From: Pseudomonas sp. TH15
GTDB lineage: Bacteria; Pseudomonadota; Gammaproteobacteria; Pseudomonadales; Pseudomonadaceae
Length of the DNA: 64,000 nucleotides
Assembly (NCBI RefSeq): GCF_016651105.1
Contig: NZ_JAEKEL010000001.1
Coordinates: 1,447,501-1,511,500, forward strand
Direction of reading: 5' to 3'
Within the stretch, counting starts at the first letter, position 1. Each line of letters begins with the position of its first letter. Both the position numbers and the translations under genes were made by a program. Of the stretch, positions 25,982 through 37,008 are shown piece after piece. The notes beneath the pieces were generated by a model, which saw only the letters and a program-made list of their open reading frames with translations, was not told the DNA's origin and searched no databases.

Positions 25982-27814
25982 GTGATTGTTAGTCCCTGTA
26001 ATGCACCAAAATTGTCTGCCAAACGGTTCCGAAGCGCACTGGTAGCGGGCTCTGCACTGCTCTGCCTGTTCAGCGCCGGCCAGCTTTGGGCATTCAATCT
26101 GGATGATGTATCGGTCAAGGCAAAAGAGCTGGCCGGGCAGAAATACGAAGCCCCGCGCAGTAACCTGCCGAACGAATTCCGCGATATGAAATTCGCGGAC
26201 TATCAAAAAATTCGCTTCCTGACCGAAAAAGCCGAGTGGGCCGATCAGAAAACCCCGTTCAAACTGTCGTTCTATCACCAGGGCATGCATTTCGACACGC
26301 CGGTGAAGATCAACGAAATCACGGCCAACACCGTCGAAGAGATCAAATACGACCCAAGTCGTTTCGATTTCGGCGATTTGAAGTTCGATCCTAAAGCCAC
26401 CGAACAACTGGGTTATGCCGGTTTCCGTGTGCTGTACCCGATCAACAAGGCTGACAAACAAGACGAAATCATGACCATGCTCGGCGCGAGCTACTTCCGC
26501 GTTGTCGGCAAGGGTCACACCTATGGCTTGTCCGCTCGCGGCATGGCCATTGATACCGCATTGCCGTCCGGCGAAGAGTTTCCGCGTTTCACCGAGTTCT
26601 GGATTCAACAGCCAAAACCGGGTGACAAGCACCTGGTGATCTTCGCTCTGCTGGATTCGCCACGCGCTACCGGTGCCTATCGCCTGACCCTGCGTCCGGG
26701 CAGCGACACCGTTGTCGACGTCAAGGCCCAGATGTTCCTGCGTGACAAAGTCACCAAGCTTGGCATTGCGCCGCTGACCAGCATGTTCCTGTTCGGCGCC
26801 AACCAGCCGTCGAAAGTGCTGAACTATCGTCGCGAACTGCACGACTCCAGCGGTCTGTCGATCCACTCCGGCAATGGCGAATGGATCTGGCGCCCATTGA
26901 ACAACCCGAAACACCTGGCGGTGAGCAACTTCGCCATCGAGAACCCGCGCGGCTTCGGCTTGCTGCAACGTGGCCGTGACTTCAGCCACTACGAAGACCT
27001 CGATGACCGTTACGACAAGCGCCCAAGCGCCTGGATCGAACCAAAAGGCGATTGGGGCAAGGGTTCTGTAGACCTGGTGGAAATTCCGACCGCCGACGAA
27101 ACCAACGACAACATCGTTGCCTTCTGGAGCCCGGAAAAACTGCCTGAGCCCGGCCAACCGCTCGACGTCGCCTATCGCATGCACTGGACCATGGACGAAG
27201 CCGCCATCCACGCCCCGGACAGCGCCTGGGTTAAACAGACTCTGCGTTCCACCGGTGACGTTAAGCAGTCCAACCTGATCCGTCAGCCGGATGGCAGCGT
27301 TGCCTATCTGGTGGACTTCGAAGGCCCGTCCCTGGCCGCATTGCCGGAAACTGCTGACGTGCGCAGTCAGGTCAGCGTTGGCGACAATGCCGAACTGGTC
27401 GAGAACAGCGTGCGTTACAACCCTGAAACCAAGGGCTGGCGCCTGACGCTGCGCATGAAAATCAAAGACCCGAGCAAGGCCACCGAGATGCGTGCAGCCT
27501 TGGTCGAGAACATCGTGCCTGAGGATCTGGCCAAGTCTTCGATCCCAGCCTCCAATTCTTCTGTTGCCAAGGCCGACAAGGTCGCCGCTAGGCAGCAAGA
27601 GAAAGAGGACAAGGAAGCCAAGGACGCCAAGCAAGCCAAGCAAGCGGACGCCAAGCAGGCCGATGCCAAGCCAGTTGCCGATGCCAAGAACAAGGACAAC
27701 AAAGACGCCAAGCAGCCTGCTGCTGCGAACGCGGCCCCAGCCACACCGGAATCGACAGCGACTGAAGAAGTCCTGACCGAGACCTGGAGCAACCAGTTGC
27801 CTGCCGATGAGTAA
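25982..27814 (+). CDS. opgG: Osmoregulated periplasmic glucan biosynthesis protein G
   Basis: A 610-residue periplasmic protein of the OpgG/MdoG family, needed to build and branch osmoregulated periplasmic beta-glucans. The GTG at 25982 after GAGGG is preferred to the in-frame start at 25955. The export signal is long, ending in [10 protein letters not shown]. The family body runs from [21 protein letters not shown] to about residue 520, with YRMHW and the [32 protein letters not shown] block. The last 85 residues are low-complexity Lys/Ala/Asp-rich repeats ([17 protein letters not shown]) absent from the 511-residue E. coli protein. The stop overlaps opgH by eight bases. Confidence 0.95.
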   Translation: MIVSPCNAPKLSAKRFRSALVAGSALLCLFSAGQLWAFNLDDVSVKAKELAGQKYEAPRSNLPNEFRDMKFADYQKIRFLTEKAEWADQKTPFKLSFYHQGMHFDTPVKINEITANTVEEIKYDPSRFDFGDLKFDPKATEQLGYAGFRVLYPINKADKQDEIMTMLGASYFRVVGKGHTYGLSARGMAIDTALPSGEEFPRFTEFWIQQPKPGDKHLVIFALLDSPRATGAYRLTLRPGSDTVVDVKAQMFLRDKVTKLGIAPLTSMFLFGANQPSKVLNYRRELHDSSGLSIHSGNGEWIWRPLNNPKHLAVSNFAIENPRGFGLLQRGRDFSHYEDLDDRYDKRPSAWIEPKGDWGKGSVDLVEIPTADETNDNIVAFWSPEKLPEPGQPLDVAYRMHWTMDEAAIHAPDSAWVKQTLRSTGDVKQSNLIRQPDGSVAYLVDFEGPSLAALPETADVRSQVSVGDNAELVENSVRYNPETKGWRLTLRMKIKDPSKATEMRAALVENIVPEDLAKSSIPASNSSVAKADKVAARQQEKEDKEAKDAKQAKQADAKQADAKPVADAKNKDNKDAKQPAAANAAPATPESTATEEVLTETWSNQLPADE

Positions 27815-30377
27815 TTCTCAAGTACAGCCAGAGACTCTATCGGAGTATCTGGCGCATCTACCGATGACCGACGAGCAGCGCGCGGAACTCGCGGGCTGCC
27901 AGTCCTTCAGCGAACTGCACCAGCGACTTTCGTCCTCGACGTTCGACGCACCGACCGAGGCTGCTCAAGCCTCGGTGGGCAAGCGTCTGATCCTGAACAG
28001 TGCCGAAGAGCTGGAAGAGGCCGAGATGCTGGCGGTCGACGCCAGTGGTCGTGTCGTACTCAAAGCGACCCCGCCGATCCGCCGGACGAAAGTTGTGCCG
28101 GAGCCATGGCGCACCAACATTCTGGTGCGTGGCTGGCGCCGGATGACCGGTCGCACCAATCCGCCGGCGCCGCCGAAGGATGAACGCGTGTTGCCGGCCG
28201 CTCGCTGGCGCACCGTCGGTTCGATCCGTCGCTACATTCTGCTGGTGCTGATGCTCGGCCAGACCATCATTGCCGGCTGGTACATGAAAGGCATCATGCC
28301 GTACCAGGGCTGGGCGTTCGTCGACCTGAACGAAGTGCTGCATCAATCGTTGATGCAAACCGCCACGCAAGTGCTGCCATATGCGCTGCAAACCAGCATC
28401 CTGATTCTGTTCGGGATTCTGTTCTGCTGGGTGTCGGCCGGTTTCTGGACGGCACTGATGGGCTTCCTCGAGTTGCTCACCGGTCACGACAAATACCGCA
28501 TCTCCGGTAAAAGCGCCGGCAACGAGCCGATTGCCAAGGACGCACGCACCGCACTGGTGATGCCGATCTGCAACGAAGACGTACCGCGGGTATTCGCCGG
28601 TCTGCGGGCGACCTTCGAGTCGGTTGCGGCCACGGGTGACCTGGACCGCTTCGACTTCTTCGTCCTCAGCGACAGTAACGAAACCGATATCTGCGTCGCC
28701 GAGCAACAGGCCTGGCTGGACGTGTGCCGTGAAGCCAAAGGCTTCGGCAAGATCTTCTATCGCCGTCGTCGCCGTCGCGTTAAACGCAAAAGCGGCAACC
28801 TCGACGACTTCTGCCGTCGTTGGGGCGGTGACTACAAGTACATGGTTGTGCTCGACGCGGACTCCGTGATGAGCGGCGAATGCCTGACCAGTCTGGTGCG
28901 CTTGATGGAAGCCACGCCGGACGCGGGGATTATCCAGACCGCGCCACGGGCATCAGGCATGGACACCCTTTATGCGCGCATGCAGCAATTTGCGACCCGT
29001 GTGTATGGACCGCTGTTCACCGCCGGCCTGCACTTCTGGCAGTTGGGTGAATCCCACTACTGGGGCCACAACGCGATCATCCGCATGAAACCGTTTATCG
29101 AGCACTGCGCCCTGGCGCCGTTGCCAGGTAAAGGTGCATTTGCCGGTGCGATCCTATCCCACGACTTCGTCGAAGCTGCGCTGATGCGCCGTGCCGGCTG
29201 GGGCGTGTGGATTGCCTACGACTTGCCGGGCAGCTACGAAGAGCTGCCGCCGAACCTGCTCGACGAGCTCAAGCGTGACCGTCGCTGGTGCCACGGTAAC
29301 CTGATGAACTTCCGGCTTTTCTTGGTCAAAGGCATGCACCCGGTGCACCGTGCGGTGTTCCTGACCGGCGTGATGTCTTACTTGTCGGCACCGTTGTGGT
29401 TCTTCTTCCTCGTGTTGTCCACGGCGCTGCTGGCGGTGAACACGCTGATGGAGCCGCAGTACTTCATGGAGCCGCGACAGCTTTATCCGCTGTGGCCGCA
29501 ATGGCACCCGGACAAAGCCGTCGCGCTGTTCTCGACGACCATCGTGCTGCTGTTCCTGCCGAAGTTGTTGAGCATCATCCTGATCTGGGCCAAGGGCGCG
29601 AAAGAGTTCGGTGGCAAGTTCAAGGTGACGTTCTCGATGCTGCTGGAGATGCTGTTCTCCATGTTGCTGGCGCCGGTGCGGATGATTTTCCACACCCGTT
29701 TCGTACTCGCCGCGTTCCTCGGCTGGGCTGCGACCTGGAACTCGCCGCAACGTGACGACGACTCCACTCCCTGGAGCGAAGCGGTCAAACGCCACGGTCC
29801 GCAAACCTTGCTGGGCTTCTTCTGGGCCTTGCTGGTGATCTGGCTGAACCCGAGCTTCCTCTGGTGGCTGGTGCCGATCGTCGGTTCGTTGATGCTGTCG
29901 ATCCCGGTGTCGGTGATCTCCAGTCGTGTTGGCCTGGGCCTGAAGTCCCGTGACGAGAGCCTGTTCCTGATCCCTGAGGAATACAATCCGCCACAGGCCT
30001 TGCTGGCGACCGACCAGTACACCCACGAAAACCGTTATCACGCGTTGAAGGACGGCTTTATTCGGGCGGTGGTCGATCCACAGCAGAACGCCTTGGCGTG
30101 CTCGTTGGCGACGTCCCGTCACGGTCAGGCCGAGCCGATTGAGTTTTTGCGCGCCGAGCGCGTTCGTCATGCGTTGAAGGCCGGGCCTGCCGGGCTGAAC
30201 AACCATGAGCGCCTGCAACTGCTGAGTGATCCGGTGGCACTGGCTCGCTTGCATGAGCAGGTCTGGAGCGAAGGCCACGCCGAGTGGCTGGACGCCTGGC
30301 GGCAATCGGTGAAAGCCGATCCCCATGCGCCGTTGCTGCCGCTCAAGCCTCTGAGTGCACAGCCTCAGTTGGCCTGA
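27807..30377 (+). CDS. opgH: Glucans biosynthesis glucosyltransferase H
   Basis: An 856-residue inner-membrane GT2 glycosyltransferase that makes the linear beta-1,2-glucan backbone from UDP-glucose and feeds it into the periplasm for OpgG. The catalytic motifs are visible: D350 in [12 protein letters not shown], and R492-R493-W494 within [11 protein letters not shown], the QxxRW-type site. Several hydrophobic helices flank the cytosolic catalytic domain, two before it (about residues 137-220) and a cluster after residue 510. The polar C-terminal tail is cytosolic. It overlaps opgG and is certainly co-transcribed with it. Confidence 0.96.
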   Translation: MSNSQVQPETLSEYLAHLPMTDEQRAELAGCQSFSELHQRLSSSTFDAPTEAAQASVGKRLILNSAEELEEAEMLAVDASGRVVLKATPPIRRTKVVPEPWRTNILVRGWRRMTGRTNPPAPPKDERVLPAARWRTVGSIRRYILLVLMLGQTIIAGWYMKGIMPYQGWAFVDLNEVLHQSLMQTATQVLPYALQTSILILFGILFCWVSAGFWTALMGFLELLTGHDKYRISGKSAGNEPIAKDARTALVMPICNEDVPRVFAGLRATFESVAATGDLDRFDFFVLSDSNETDICVAEQQAWLDVCREAKGFGKIFYRRRRRRVKRKSGNLDDFCRRWGGDYKYMVVLDADSVMSGECLTSLVRLMEATPDAGIIQTAPRASGMDTLYARMQQFATRVYGPLFTAGLHFWQLGESHYWGHNAIIRMKPFIEHCALAPLPGKGAFAGAILSHDFVEAALMRRAGWGVWIAYDLPGSYEELPPNLLDELKRDRRWCHGNLMNFRLFLVKGMHPVHRAVFLTGVMSYLSAPLWFFFLVLSTALLAVNTLMEPQYFMEPRQLYPLWPQWHPDKAVALFSTTIVLLFLPKLLSIILIWAKGAKEFGGKFKVTFSMLLEMLFSMLLAPVRMIFHTRFVLAAFLGWAATWNSPQRDDDSTPWSEAVKRHGPQTLLGFFWALLVIWLNPSFLWWLVPIVGSLMLSIPVSVISSRVGLGLKSRDESLFLIPEEYNPPQALLATDQYTHENRYHALKDGFIRAVVDPQQNALACSLATSRHGQAEPIEFLRAERVRHALKAGPAGLNNHERLQLLSDPVALARLHEQVWSEGHAEWLDAWRQSVKADPHAPLLPLKPLSAQPQLA

Positions 30378-30413
30378 CGAAAACCCCGCTTCCTTCAGAC
30401 TCGGGGCGCTTCA

Positions 30414-30483
30414 AAAAGATCGCAGCCTTCGGCAGCTCCTACGGATGTATATCGTGTAGGAGCTGCCGAAGCTGCGATCTTTT
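30414..30483. repeat. Long palindrome of the AGATCGCAGCCTTCGGCAGC family
   Basis: AAAAGATCGCAGCCTTCGGC continues to a loop and returns as GCCGAAGCTGCGATCTTTT, forming one long hairpin ending in Ts, placed after opgH. It may terminate that operon. A weaker CCCCG/CGGGG stem lies just before it at about 30387-30408. Confidence 0.85.
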
Positions 30484-30660
30484 GCTTTTCTGCCCTACAA
30501 CAAGCCAACAAATCCTCCGTAAACCCTTGTGCAAACGAACGAGTGCGTTAGCATCCGTCCCCGAATTGGTGCGCCCGGGCAGCTTTCTGTTCGTATCTAT
30601 CGGTTTTCAAAGGAAAATCGTCGATTGCGCGCCTCACAACGCAATGGTTTTGGGGGCTTG

Positions 30661-31461
30661 ATGATGAAGAAGTATCTGTCGATGCTGCTGGTCGGCGTCA
30701 CGGCATTGGTTGCAGTCAACGCGGCGCAGGCCGGCGCCATCGATGACGCGGTCAAGCGTGGCACGCTGAAAGTCGGCATGGACCCGACCTACATGCCATT
30801 CGAAATGACCAACAAGCGCGGCGAGATCATCGGGTTCGAAGTCGACATCCTCAAAGCCATGTCCAAGGCCATGGGCGTCAAGCTGGAGCTGGTGTCCACC
30901 GGCTACGACGGCATCATCCCGGCCCTGATGACCGACAAGTTCGACATGATCGGCAGCGGCATGACCCTGACCCAGGAGCGCAACCTGCGCCTGAACTTCA
31001 GCGAACCGTTCATCGTGGTCGGCCAGACCTTGCTGATCCGCAAGGACCTGGAAGGCACCATCAAGTCCTATAAAGACCTGAACACCGACGACTACCGCAT
31101 CACCTCCAAGCTCGGTACCACCGGCGAGATGGTTGCCAGGAAGCTGATCTCCAAGGCCAAGTACCACGGCTACGACAACGAGCAGGAAGCCGTGCTCGAC
31201 GTGGTCAACGGCAAGGCCGACGCCTTCATCTACGACGCGCCGTACAACGTTGTGGCGGTGAACAAGGTCGGTGCCGGCAAACTGGTGTTCCTCGACAAGC
31301 CGTTCACTTACGAGCCGCTGGCCTTCGGCCTGAAGAAGGGCGACTACGACAGCCTCAACTTCATCAACAACTTCCTGCACCAGATTCACGAAGACGGCAC
31401 CTACGATCGCATCCATGACAAGTGGTTCAAAGACTCTGCTTGGCTCAAGGACATGGAATAA
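30661..31461 (+). CDS. Polar amino-acid ABC transporter, periplasmic binding protein
   Basis: A 266-residue precursor. The start at 30661 (MMKKYLSMLLVGVTALVAVN) gives a proper signal peptide; a longer frame from 30529 would add an unrelated leader. The mature part is a family 3 solute-binding protein: GTLKVGMDPTYMPFEMTNKRGEIIGFEVDI near the N-terminus, then GMTLTQERNLRLNFSEPFIVVGQTLLIRK and DAFIYDAPYNVV, where the acidic residue binds the ligand amino group. The exact amino acid is not readable. It forms an operon with the permease and ATPase genes, next to a chemoreceptor gene; I recall a similar arrangement in P. aeruginosa. Confidence 0.93.
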   Translation: MMKKYLSMLLVGVTALVAVNAAQAGAIDDAVKRGTLKVGMDPTYMPFEMTNKRGEIIGFEVDILKAMSKAMGVKLELVSTGYDGIIPALMTDKFDMIGSGMTLTQERNLRLNFSEPFIVVGQTLLIRKDLEGTIKSYKDLNTDDYRITSKLGTTGEMVARKLISKAKYHGYDNEQEAVLDVVNGKADAFIYDAPYNVVAVNKVGAGKLVFLDKPFTYEPLAFGLKKGDYDSLNFINNFLHQIHEDGTYDRIHDKWFKDSAWLKDME

Positions 31462-31472
31462 GGGCTTCAGCA

Positions 31473-31493
31473 GCGGTGTGTCAGTAACACCGC
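31473..31493 (+). other. Intercistronic hairpin after the binding-protein gene
   Basis: GCGGTGT-GTCAGTA-ACACCGC is a perfect 7-bp stem 11 bases after the stop of the binding protein, the same arrangement as after hutX. Likely favours excess binding protein over permease. Confidence 0.6.
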
Positions 31494-31535
31494 GCCGCTC
31501 CCATCGCGACACAGAATTCGGAACCATAAGACGCA

Positions 31536-32495
31536 ATGAAACATAAAAAATCCCAATGGCCATGGCACGTTCTAACCGTGCTGTTGCTCATCGGCCTGGC
31601 CGGCGCGTTGTATTACGCCACCTCGCTGATGTCCTACGAATGGCGCTGGAACCGCGTGCCGCAGTACTTCGCCTACCACGCCGAAGAGTCCCAGCGCGCC
31701 GCCGACATCTCCACGGTCAGCGAACTGGCGCGCCAGGGCGACAAGGCTGAAGTCACCCTGCGCAATGAAGCGGGCGATGAGCAACACCTGAGCGTCGACG
31801 CAAACAGCCTGCAAGTAGCCCAGGGCGATGACGTGGCTGAAGGCGACGTGATCGGTGTCACCCGGCATTGGGCCGCCGGACCACTGCTCTGGGGGCTATG
31901 GACCACGTTGTGGCTGTCCGTGGTGTCGGGCGTGCTCGGGCTGTTGATCGGTCTGGCTACTGGCCTGTGCCGTCTGTCGAACAACCCGACCCTGCGTGAT
32001 CTCTCGACCATTTATGTCGAACTGGTGCGCGGTACGCCGCTGTTGGTGCAGATCTTCATTTTCTACTTCTTCATCGGCACCGTGATGAACCTGTCCCGAG
32101 AGTTCGCCGGGATCGCCGCGCTGTCGTTGTTCACCGGCGCCTACGTGGCCGAGATCATCCGCTCCGGCGTGCAGTCGATCGCCCGTGGTCAGAATGAAGC
32201 AGCGCGCTCCCTCGGTTTGAGTGCTGGTCAGTCGATGCGTCATGTGGTGCTGCCACAAGCACTGAAACGCGTACTGCCGCCGCTGGCCGGGCAGTTCATC
32301 AGCCTGGTGAAAGACACCTCGCTGGTGTCGGTGATCGCCATTACCGAACTGCTGAAAAGCGGTCGTGAAGTCATAACCACCTCGTTCTCGCCGTTCGAAA
32401 TCCTGTTCTGCGTGGCCGGGCTGTACCTGTTGATCAACCTGCCGCTGTCGAAAATCGCCAGCCGGCTTGAGCGGAGGCTCGCGCAAAGTGATTGA
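31536..32495 (+). CDS. Polar amino-acid ABC transporter permease
   Basis: A 319-residue inner-membrane protein of the HisM/GlnP class. After a first helix ([21 protein letters not shown], about residues 8-28) comes an 80-residue polar stretch (SLMSYEW to VTRHWAAG) before the standard five-helix domain, longer than in most relatives of about 220-250 residues. The core begins [23 protein letters not shown] and contains [18 protein letters not shown] and the coupling loop [35 protein letters not shown]. The extra loop would face the periplasm, possibly meeting the binding protein. Only one permease gene is present, so it probably acts as a homodimer. Confidence 0.93.
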   Translation: MKHKKSQWPWHVLTVLLLIGLAGALYYATSLMSYEWRWNRVPQYFAYHAEESQRAADISTVSELARQGDKAEVTLRNEAGDEQHLSVDANSLQVAQGDDVAEGDVIGVTRHWAAGPLLWGLWTTLWLSVVSGVLGLLIGLATGLCRLSNNPTLRDLSTIYVELVRGTPLLVQIFIFYFFIGTVMNLSREFAGIAALSLFTGAYVAEIIRSGVQSIARGQNEAARSLGLSAGQSMRHVVLPQALKRVLPPLAGQFISLVKDTSLVSVIAITELLKSGREVITTSFSPFEILFCVAGLYLLINLPLSKIASRLERRLAQSD

Positions 32496-33222
32496 AGTCC
32501 GCGACCTGGTAAAAGTCTTCGACACTCGCGGCCAGGTTGTGCGCGCGGTGGATAACGTGTCCACGCAAGTGGCGAAGGGCGAAGTGCTGGTGGTGATCGG
32601 CCCGTCCGGCTCCGGCAAATCGACCTTCCTGCGTTGCCTCAATGGCCTGGAAGCATTCGATTCGGGCTCGGTGAGCATCGACGGCCTGCAACTGGCCGAC
32701 CCGAAAACCGACGTGAATGCCTATCGTCGGGAAGTCGGGATGGTGTTCCAGCATTTCAACCTGTTCCCGCACATGACCGTGCTGGAGAACCTGTGCCTGG
32801 CCCAGAAAGTCGTGCGCAAGCGCGGCAAGAAAGAGCGCGAGGCCAAGGCCCTGGCGTTGCTGGAGAAAGTCGGCATCGCCCAAAAGGCCAACGAGTTTCC
32901 GTCACGCTTGTCCGGCGGCCAGCAACAGCGCGTGGCGATTGCCCGGGCGCTGGCGATGGAACCTAAGGTCATGCTGTTCGATGAACCGACCTCGGCGCTC
33001 GACCCGGAAATGGTCGGCGAGGTACTGGACGTGATGAAAACCCTGGCCGTGGAAGGCATGACCATGGTTTGCGTGACCCACGAAATGGGCTTCGCCCGGG
33101 AAGTGGCGGATCGGGTGCTGTTCTTCGATCACGGCAAATTGCTGGAAGACGCCTCGCCGGCCGAGTTCTTTGATGCGCCGAAGGATCCGCGAGCCCAGGC
33201 TTTCTTGCGGCAGGTGCTTTAA
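32488..33222 (+). CDS. Polar amino-acid ABC transporter ATP-binding protein
   Basis: A 244-residue cytoplasmic ATPase of the HisP/GlnQ class. The GTG at 32488 is preferred to the TTG at 32467 because GGAGG (32473-32477) then has correct spacing; either start overlaps the permease gene. Walker [10 protein letters not shown] is near residues 34-42, the Q-loop [13 protein letters not shown] follows, the signature LSGGQQQR, Walker [15 protein letters not shown] and the switch histidine in [22 protein letters not shown] complete the set. It closes the three-gene transporter operon. Confidence 0.95.
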   Translation: MIEVRDLVKVFDTRGQVVRAVDNVSTQVAKGEVLVVIGPSGSGKSTFLRCLNGLEAFDSGSVSIDGLQLADPKTDVNAYRREVGMVFQHFNLFPHMTVLENLCLAQKVVRKRGKKEREAKALALLEKVGIAQKANEFPSRLSGGQQQRVAIARALAMEPKVMLFDEPTSALDPEMVGEVLDVMKTLAVEGMTMVCVTHEMGFAREVADRVLFFDHGKLLEDASPAEFFDAPKDPRAQAFLRQVL

Positions 33223-33244
33223 TCGCGTCGACTGTCAGATCGCT

Positions 33245-33337
33245 TTCGCGAGCAAGCCCGCTCCCACAGTGGATCTCGGTCGAGCACAAAAAATGTGTTC
33301 AGCGAAAATCTAATGTGGGAGCGGGCTTGCTCGCGAA
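33245..33337. repeat. REP-type palindrome pair (GCGGGCTTGCTCGCGAA family)
   Basis: TTCGCGAGCAAGCCCGCTCC and its exact inverse lie between the convergent ABC-transporter operon and the chemoreceptor gene. Confidence 0.85.
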
Positions 33338-33352
33338 TGGCTTCACCTCGGT

Positions 33353-35269
33353 TTAAACCTTAAACCGCCCAACCAACATCTGTAGATGCGTCCCCAACCG
33401 CGCCAGCTCAACGCTGGAGGCCGCGGTCTCTTCACTCGCTGCCGAGGTCTGCTCGGACACATCGCGCACGTTCAGCACGCTACGGTTGATCTCTTCGGCC
33501 ACGGCGCTTTGTTGCTCGGCGGCAGCGGCAATCTGCTGGTTCATCGACTGGATCGCTGACACCGTGCGAGTGATGCTTGCCAACGAGCCACCGGCCCGGC
33601 GGGTCAGTTCGACGCTGCTGTCGGTCAGGCTGCGGCTGTTGTCCATGATGGTTGCGACTTGCTGGGTGCCGGATTGCAGGCCGACGATCAGCTCTTCGAT
33701 TTCTTCGGTGGACTTCTGGGTGCGCTGGGCCAGGCTGCGGACTTCGTCGGCGACCACCGCGAAACCACGTCCGGCCTCACCGGCACGGGCGGCTTCGATG
33801 GCGGCGTTGAGCGCCAGCAAGTTGGTCTGTTGCGCTACGGACTTGATCACGTCGAGCACGCTGCCGATCTTGTCGCTTTCGCGCTTCAGATCGCTCATGG
33901 CGACGGTGGAGTTGCCGACTTCGATAGCCAGCCGCTCGATTTGGGCGATGGCTTCACCGACCACTTTGTCACCTTCGCGGGCCTGCTGATCGGCGGCGAC
34001 GGCGGCTTCAGAGGCTTCCTCGGCGTTACGCGCGACTTCCTGCACGGTGGCCGTCATCTCGTGCATGGCCGTGGCGACCTGATCGGTTTCCACTTTCTGA
34101 CTGTTGACCCCGGCGCTGGTTTGCTCGGTGACGGCGGACAGTTCTTCCGCAGCGCTGGCGATTTGCGTCACGCCGTTGCTGATACCGCCGATCAACTCAC
34201 GCAGGCCCAGGGTCATGCTCTGCATGGCGCGCTGGAGCTGGCCCAGTTCGTCCTGACGTTCGGAGATGAGGTTGTGAGTCAGATCGCCAGCCGCGACGCG
34301 CTCGGCGACTTTGAGGGTCTGGCTCAGCGGAATGACGATCTGGCGAGTGATCGCCCACGCCGCGAGCAGGCCGAAAGCCAGTGCGAGGACGGTGGCCATC
34401 AGCAGCAGGTTTTTTGCGCTGGCGGCGTCGGTGTCCCGCACGATGGTTTGCGATGTGGTCAGTTTTTTGCTGAGGTCGAGCAGGATATCGCCTTGCTCGC
34501 TCATGCGTTTGAGCGCGGCGGCACTGGCCACTTGAGAGTCACGGAATTGGCTGACGGCAGCGCGATAGGCCTTGAGCGAGTCGGTGGCCTGTTGCAGGTT
34601 GGCGGCGTGCTGTTCCGGCAGATTGGCCGGCAGGGTCTCGAGGTTTTTCAGGGCGGCGTCGATGGCGTCCAGCGCCGGCTGCTCAGCTTCGGTCTTGGCG
34701 CTATAGGTGTAGCCGCGCACCTGGAAGCGCGCTTGCTGGATCAGTTTGCTCAGGTCGATCACGCTGTTGAACTGGGCGACGCTGTCGCCTTGCAGCAGCG
34801 CTTTCTCGACTTCAGCGACCTTGGCCACGGCGTTGTCGGCGGTAGCGCCAAGCTTGCTGCGAGCATCTTCGCGATTGGCACCGGCCTGGGTCATGGCGAT
34901 AAAGGCTTGCTTGTACTGGCTGACGGCGGCCAGTTGCTGGTCGATCATCGCAACGTCGGCGGGTTGCTCGATCAGCTTGCGCGCGGTTTGCAGGCCAGCG
35001 TCGAGTTGGCCCACCAGGTCGTTGACCGCGCCCGGGCCTTGTTCGCCTCGGCGCATTTCGTAGTCCAGGCGCGCCAGGCGCAGGTCCTTGGTCAGCTCAT
35101 TGAGACTGGAAATGAACCCCAGCTTATCGCCGCGGCTCATCACACCTGTCAGGCCGGTCCAGCCGGTAAAGGTGATCAAAAGGGTCAGGAGCAGGACGAG
35201 ACCGAAGCCGACACCCAGTTTGCGATTAACGCTTACGTTTCCCAGTTTCTCGGCTAGCCAACGGTACAT
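33353..35269 (-). CDS. Methyl-accepting chemotaxis protein with helical bimodular (HBM) sensor
   Basis: A 638-residue chemoreceptor. The ATG at 35269 ([19 protein letters not shown]) follows GAGGGGAG and is preferred to 35293. TM1 ([20 protein letters not shown]) is followed by about 245 periplasmic residues that are all helical, with no Cache features, then TM2 ([20 protein letters not shown]), HAMP and the signalling tip [20 protein letters not shown]. The size and helical make-up match HBM sensors such as McpS and McpK, which detect TCA-cycle acids; ligand identity here is inference. By memory of gene order it corresponds to PA5072 (McpK, 2-oxoglutarate) of P. aeruginosa. It ends LVGRFKV without a CheR-tether. 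Confidence 0.9.
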   Translation of the reverse strand: MYRWLAEKLGNVSVNRKLGVGFGLVLLLTLLITFTGWTGLTGVMSRGDKLGFISSLNELTKDLRLARLDYEMRRGEQGPGAVNDLVGQLDAGLQTARKLIEQPADVAMIDQQLAAVSQYKQAFIAMTQAGANREDARSKLGATADNAVAKVAEVEKALLQGDSVAQFNSVIDLSKLIQQARFQVRGYTYSAKTEAEQPALDAIDAALKNLETLPANLPEQHAANLQQATDSLKAYRAAVSQFRDSQVASAAALKRMSEQGDILLDLSKKLTTSQTIVRDTDAASAKNLLLMATVLALAFGLLAAWAITRQIVIPLSQTLKVAERVAAGDLTHNLISERQDELGQLQRAMQSMTLGLRELIGGISNGVTQIASAAEELSAVTEQTSAGVNSQKVETDQVATAMHEMTATVQEVARNAEEASEAAVAADQQAREGDKVVGEAIAQIERLAIEVGNSTVAMSDLKRESDKIGSVLDVIKSVAQQTNLLALNAAIEAARAGEAGRGFAVVADEVRSLAQRTQKSTEEIEELIVGLQSGTQQVATIMDNSRSLTDSSVELTRRAGGSLASITRTVSAIQSMNQQIAAAAEQQSAVAEEINRSVLNVRDVSEQTSAASEETAASSVELARLGTHLQMLVGRFKV

Positions 35270-35371
35270 GCTGCTACTCCCCTCGGACCACAAATTGGTT
35301 TTATGAGGGCTGTATCGGCTGATGGGAGAGAATCTGTAGACGGGATGCAGTATTCATACGGGCAATTGACT

Positions 35372-35492
35372 TGTGGCGAGGGGGCTTGCCCCCGTTTGGG
35401 CGCGAAGCGGCCACCGCTCTTTTCCTGCTGAACCGTATCCGTCTGGTTTACGACTGCTTCGCAGCCGAAGGGGGGCAAGCCCCCTCGGCACA
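35372..35492. repeat. Paired palindrome of the TGTGGCGAGGGGGCTTGCCC family
   Basis: TGTGGCGAGGGGGCTTGCCC and the inverse GGGCAAGCCCCCTCGGCACA are about 80 bases apart, between the chemoreceptor start and the rsmE stop. Confidence 0.85.
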
Positions 35493-35509
35493 ATGGACCG
35501 TGTTTGTGA

Positions 35510-36217
35510 TCAGAAGAGCCGGGCCAGCAGCGCAGTAACGGCCGTTTCAACCCGCAGAATACGGTCGCCCAGTTGCACTGGTCGCAAGCCGGATTTGCCC
35601 AACAACTCGATTTCGTAAGGGATCCAGCCGCCTTCGGGGCCGATGGCCAGGGTTACCGGTTCGTCCAGGCCACGAGGGCAGGGCGGGTAGTTGCCGGGGT
35701 GGCCGACCAGGCCGAGGGTGCCTTCAGTGATGGCGGGCAGACGGTCTTCGACGAATGGCTTGAAGCGCTTCTCGATGACGATCTCCGGCAACACACTGTC
35801 CCGGGCTTGTTCGAGGCCGAGAATCAACTGCTCGCGAATCGCTTCAGGCTCCAGAAACGGGGTTTGCCAGAAGCTCTTCTCGACGCGGTAGCTGTTCACC
35901 AGCACGATGCGCGGCACACCCATGGCGGCCACGGTCTGAAACACCCTGCGAAGCATTTTCGGGCGTGGCAGGGCCAACACCAGGGTCAACGGCAGCTTGG
36001 TCGGTGGCTGTTGATCGAGAACGACGCGCAATTCGGCTTCATCAGCATCCAGGCGCAGCACTTCGGCCGAACCCATTAAACCGCCGATCCGCCCGACACG
36101 CATGCTGTCACCCACCTCACAGCGATGGACTTCCTGCATGTGCGTTAACCGGCGATCACGCAGGATCGCCCGGTCGGCCGCAATAAAGTCGGCCTCTTCG
36201 AGGAGCAGCAGGTTCAC
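35510..36217 (-). CDS. rsmE: 16S rRNA m3U1498 methyltransferase
   Basis: A 235-residue SPOUT-class methyltransferase that uses S-adenosylmethionine to methylate N3 of U1498 in 16S rRNA after 30S assembly. The N-terminal PUA-like domain (about 1-70) carries [17 protein letters not shown]. The knotted C-terminal domain has [21 protein letters not shown] near 84-104, AREQARDS-type helices and the SAM-binding [17 protein letters not shown] near 191-207, ending [19 protein letters not shown]. It is the last gene of a minus-strand run and overlaps tatC by four bases. Confidence 0.96.
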   Translation of the reverse strand: MNLLLLEEADFIAADRAILRDRRLTHMQEVHRCEVGDSMRVGRIGGLMGSAEVLRLDADEAELRVVLDQQPPTKLPLTLVLALPRPKMLRRVFQTVAAMGVPRIVLVNSYRVEKSFWQTPFLEPEAIREQLILGLEQARDSVLPEIVIEKRFKPFVEDRLPAITEGTLGLVGHPGNYPPCPRGLDEPVTLAIGPEGGWIPYEIELLGKSGLRPVQLGDRILRVETAVTALLARLF

Positions 36218-37008
36218 GGCTGGGTCGCTGGCGGCTGGTCGTTGTGATCGTCAGCCGGTTGATCGTCCGGGTGTTCACCGCGTTTGCTGACCAGGCTGCC
36301 GAACAGGATGCCGATTTCAAACAGCAACCACATCGGTACGGCCAACAGCGTCTGCGAGAAAATGTCCGGTGGGGTCAGGATCATGCCGACCACGAAGCAG
36401 CCGATGACCACGTACGGGCGGATTTTCTTCAGGTATTTGACGTCGACGACGCCGATCCACACCAGCAGTACCACGGCCACCGGGATCTCGAACGCTACGC
36501 CGAAGGCGAAGAACAGCGTCATGACGAAATCGAGGTAGCTGGTGATGTCGGTCATCATTTCCACGCCGGCCGGGGTGGCAGAGGCGAAGAACTTGAAGAT
36601 CAGCGGGAAGACCAGGTAGTAGGCGAACGCCATGCCGGTATAGAACAGCAGGATGCTGGAGACCAGCAACGGCACGGCGATGCGTTTCTCGTGCTTATAA
36701 AGGCCCGGTGCGATAAAGCCCCAGATCTGATGCAGGATCACCGGGATCGCCAGAAACAGCGACACCATCATCGTCAGTTTCAACGGCGTCAGGAACGGCG
36801 AAGACACGTCGGTAGCGATCATCGTTGCGCCGACGGGCAGGTACGCCCGCAGGGGAGTCGAGACGAAGGTGTAGATCTGCTGGGTAAACGCGAACAACCC
36901 GGCGAAGATGATGAAAATCGCCGCTACACAACGCAGCAGGCGGGTACGCAACTCGGTGAGGTGCGAAACCAGCGGCATGTGCTGGTCGTTTTCAGGAAGT
37001 TCGCTCAT
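36214..37008 (-). CDS. tatC: Sec-independent protein translocase subunit TatC
   Basis: A 264-residue inner-membrane protein with six hydrophobic helices, the part of the twin-arginine translocase that binds RR signal peptides on folded substrates. The N-terminal cytosolic signature [17 protein letters not shown] and the first periplasmic loop ([32 protein letters not shown]) are intact. The segment [17 protein letters not shown] lies in the fourth helix. The C-terminal tail is polar and His/Asp-rich ([19 protein letters not shown]). Start and stop each overlap the neighbouring genes by four bases. Confidence 0.97.
   Translation of the reverse strand: MSELPENDQHMPLVSHLTELRTRLLRCVAAIFIIFAGLFAFTQQIYTFVSTPLRAYLPVGATMIATDVSSPFLTPLKLTMMVSLFLAIPVILHQIWGFIAPGLYKHEKRIAVPLLVSSILLFYTGMAFAYYLVFPLIFKFFASATPAGVEMMTDITSYLDFVMTLFFAFGVAFEIPVAVVLLVWIGVVDVKYLKKIRPYVVIGCFVVGMILTPPDIFSQTLLAVPMWLLFEIGILFGSLVSKRGEHPDDQPADDHNDQPPATQP

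Noticed and set aside
25925..27643. 572-residue minus-strand open frame over opgG
   Set aside because: Antisense shadow of a well-supported gene; no recognisable domain.
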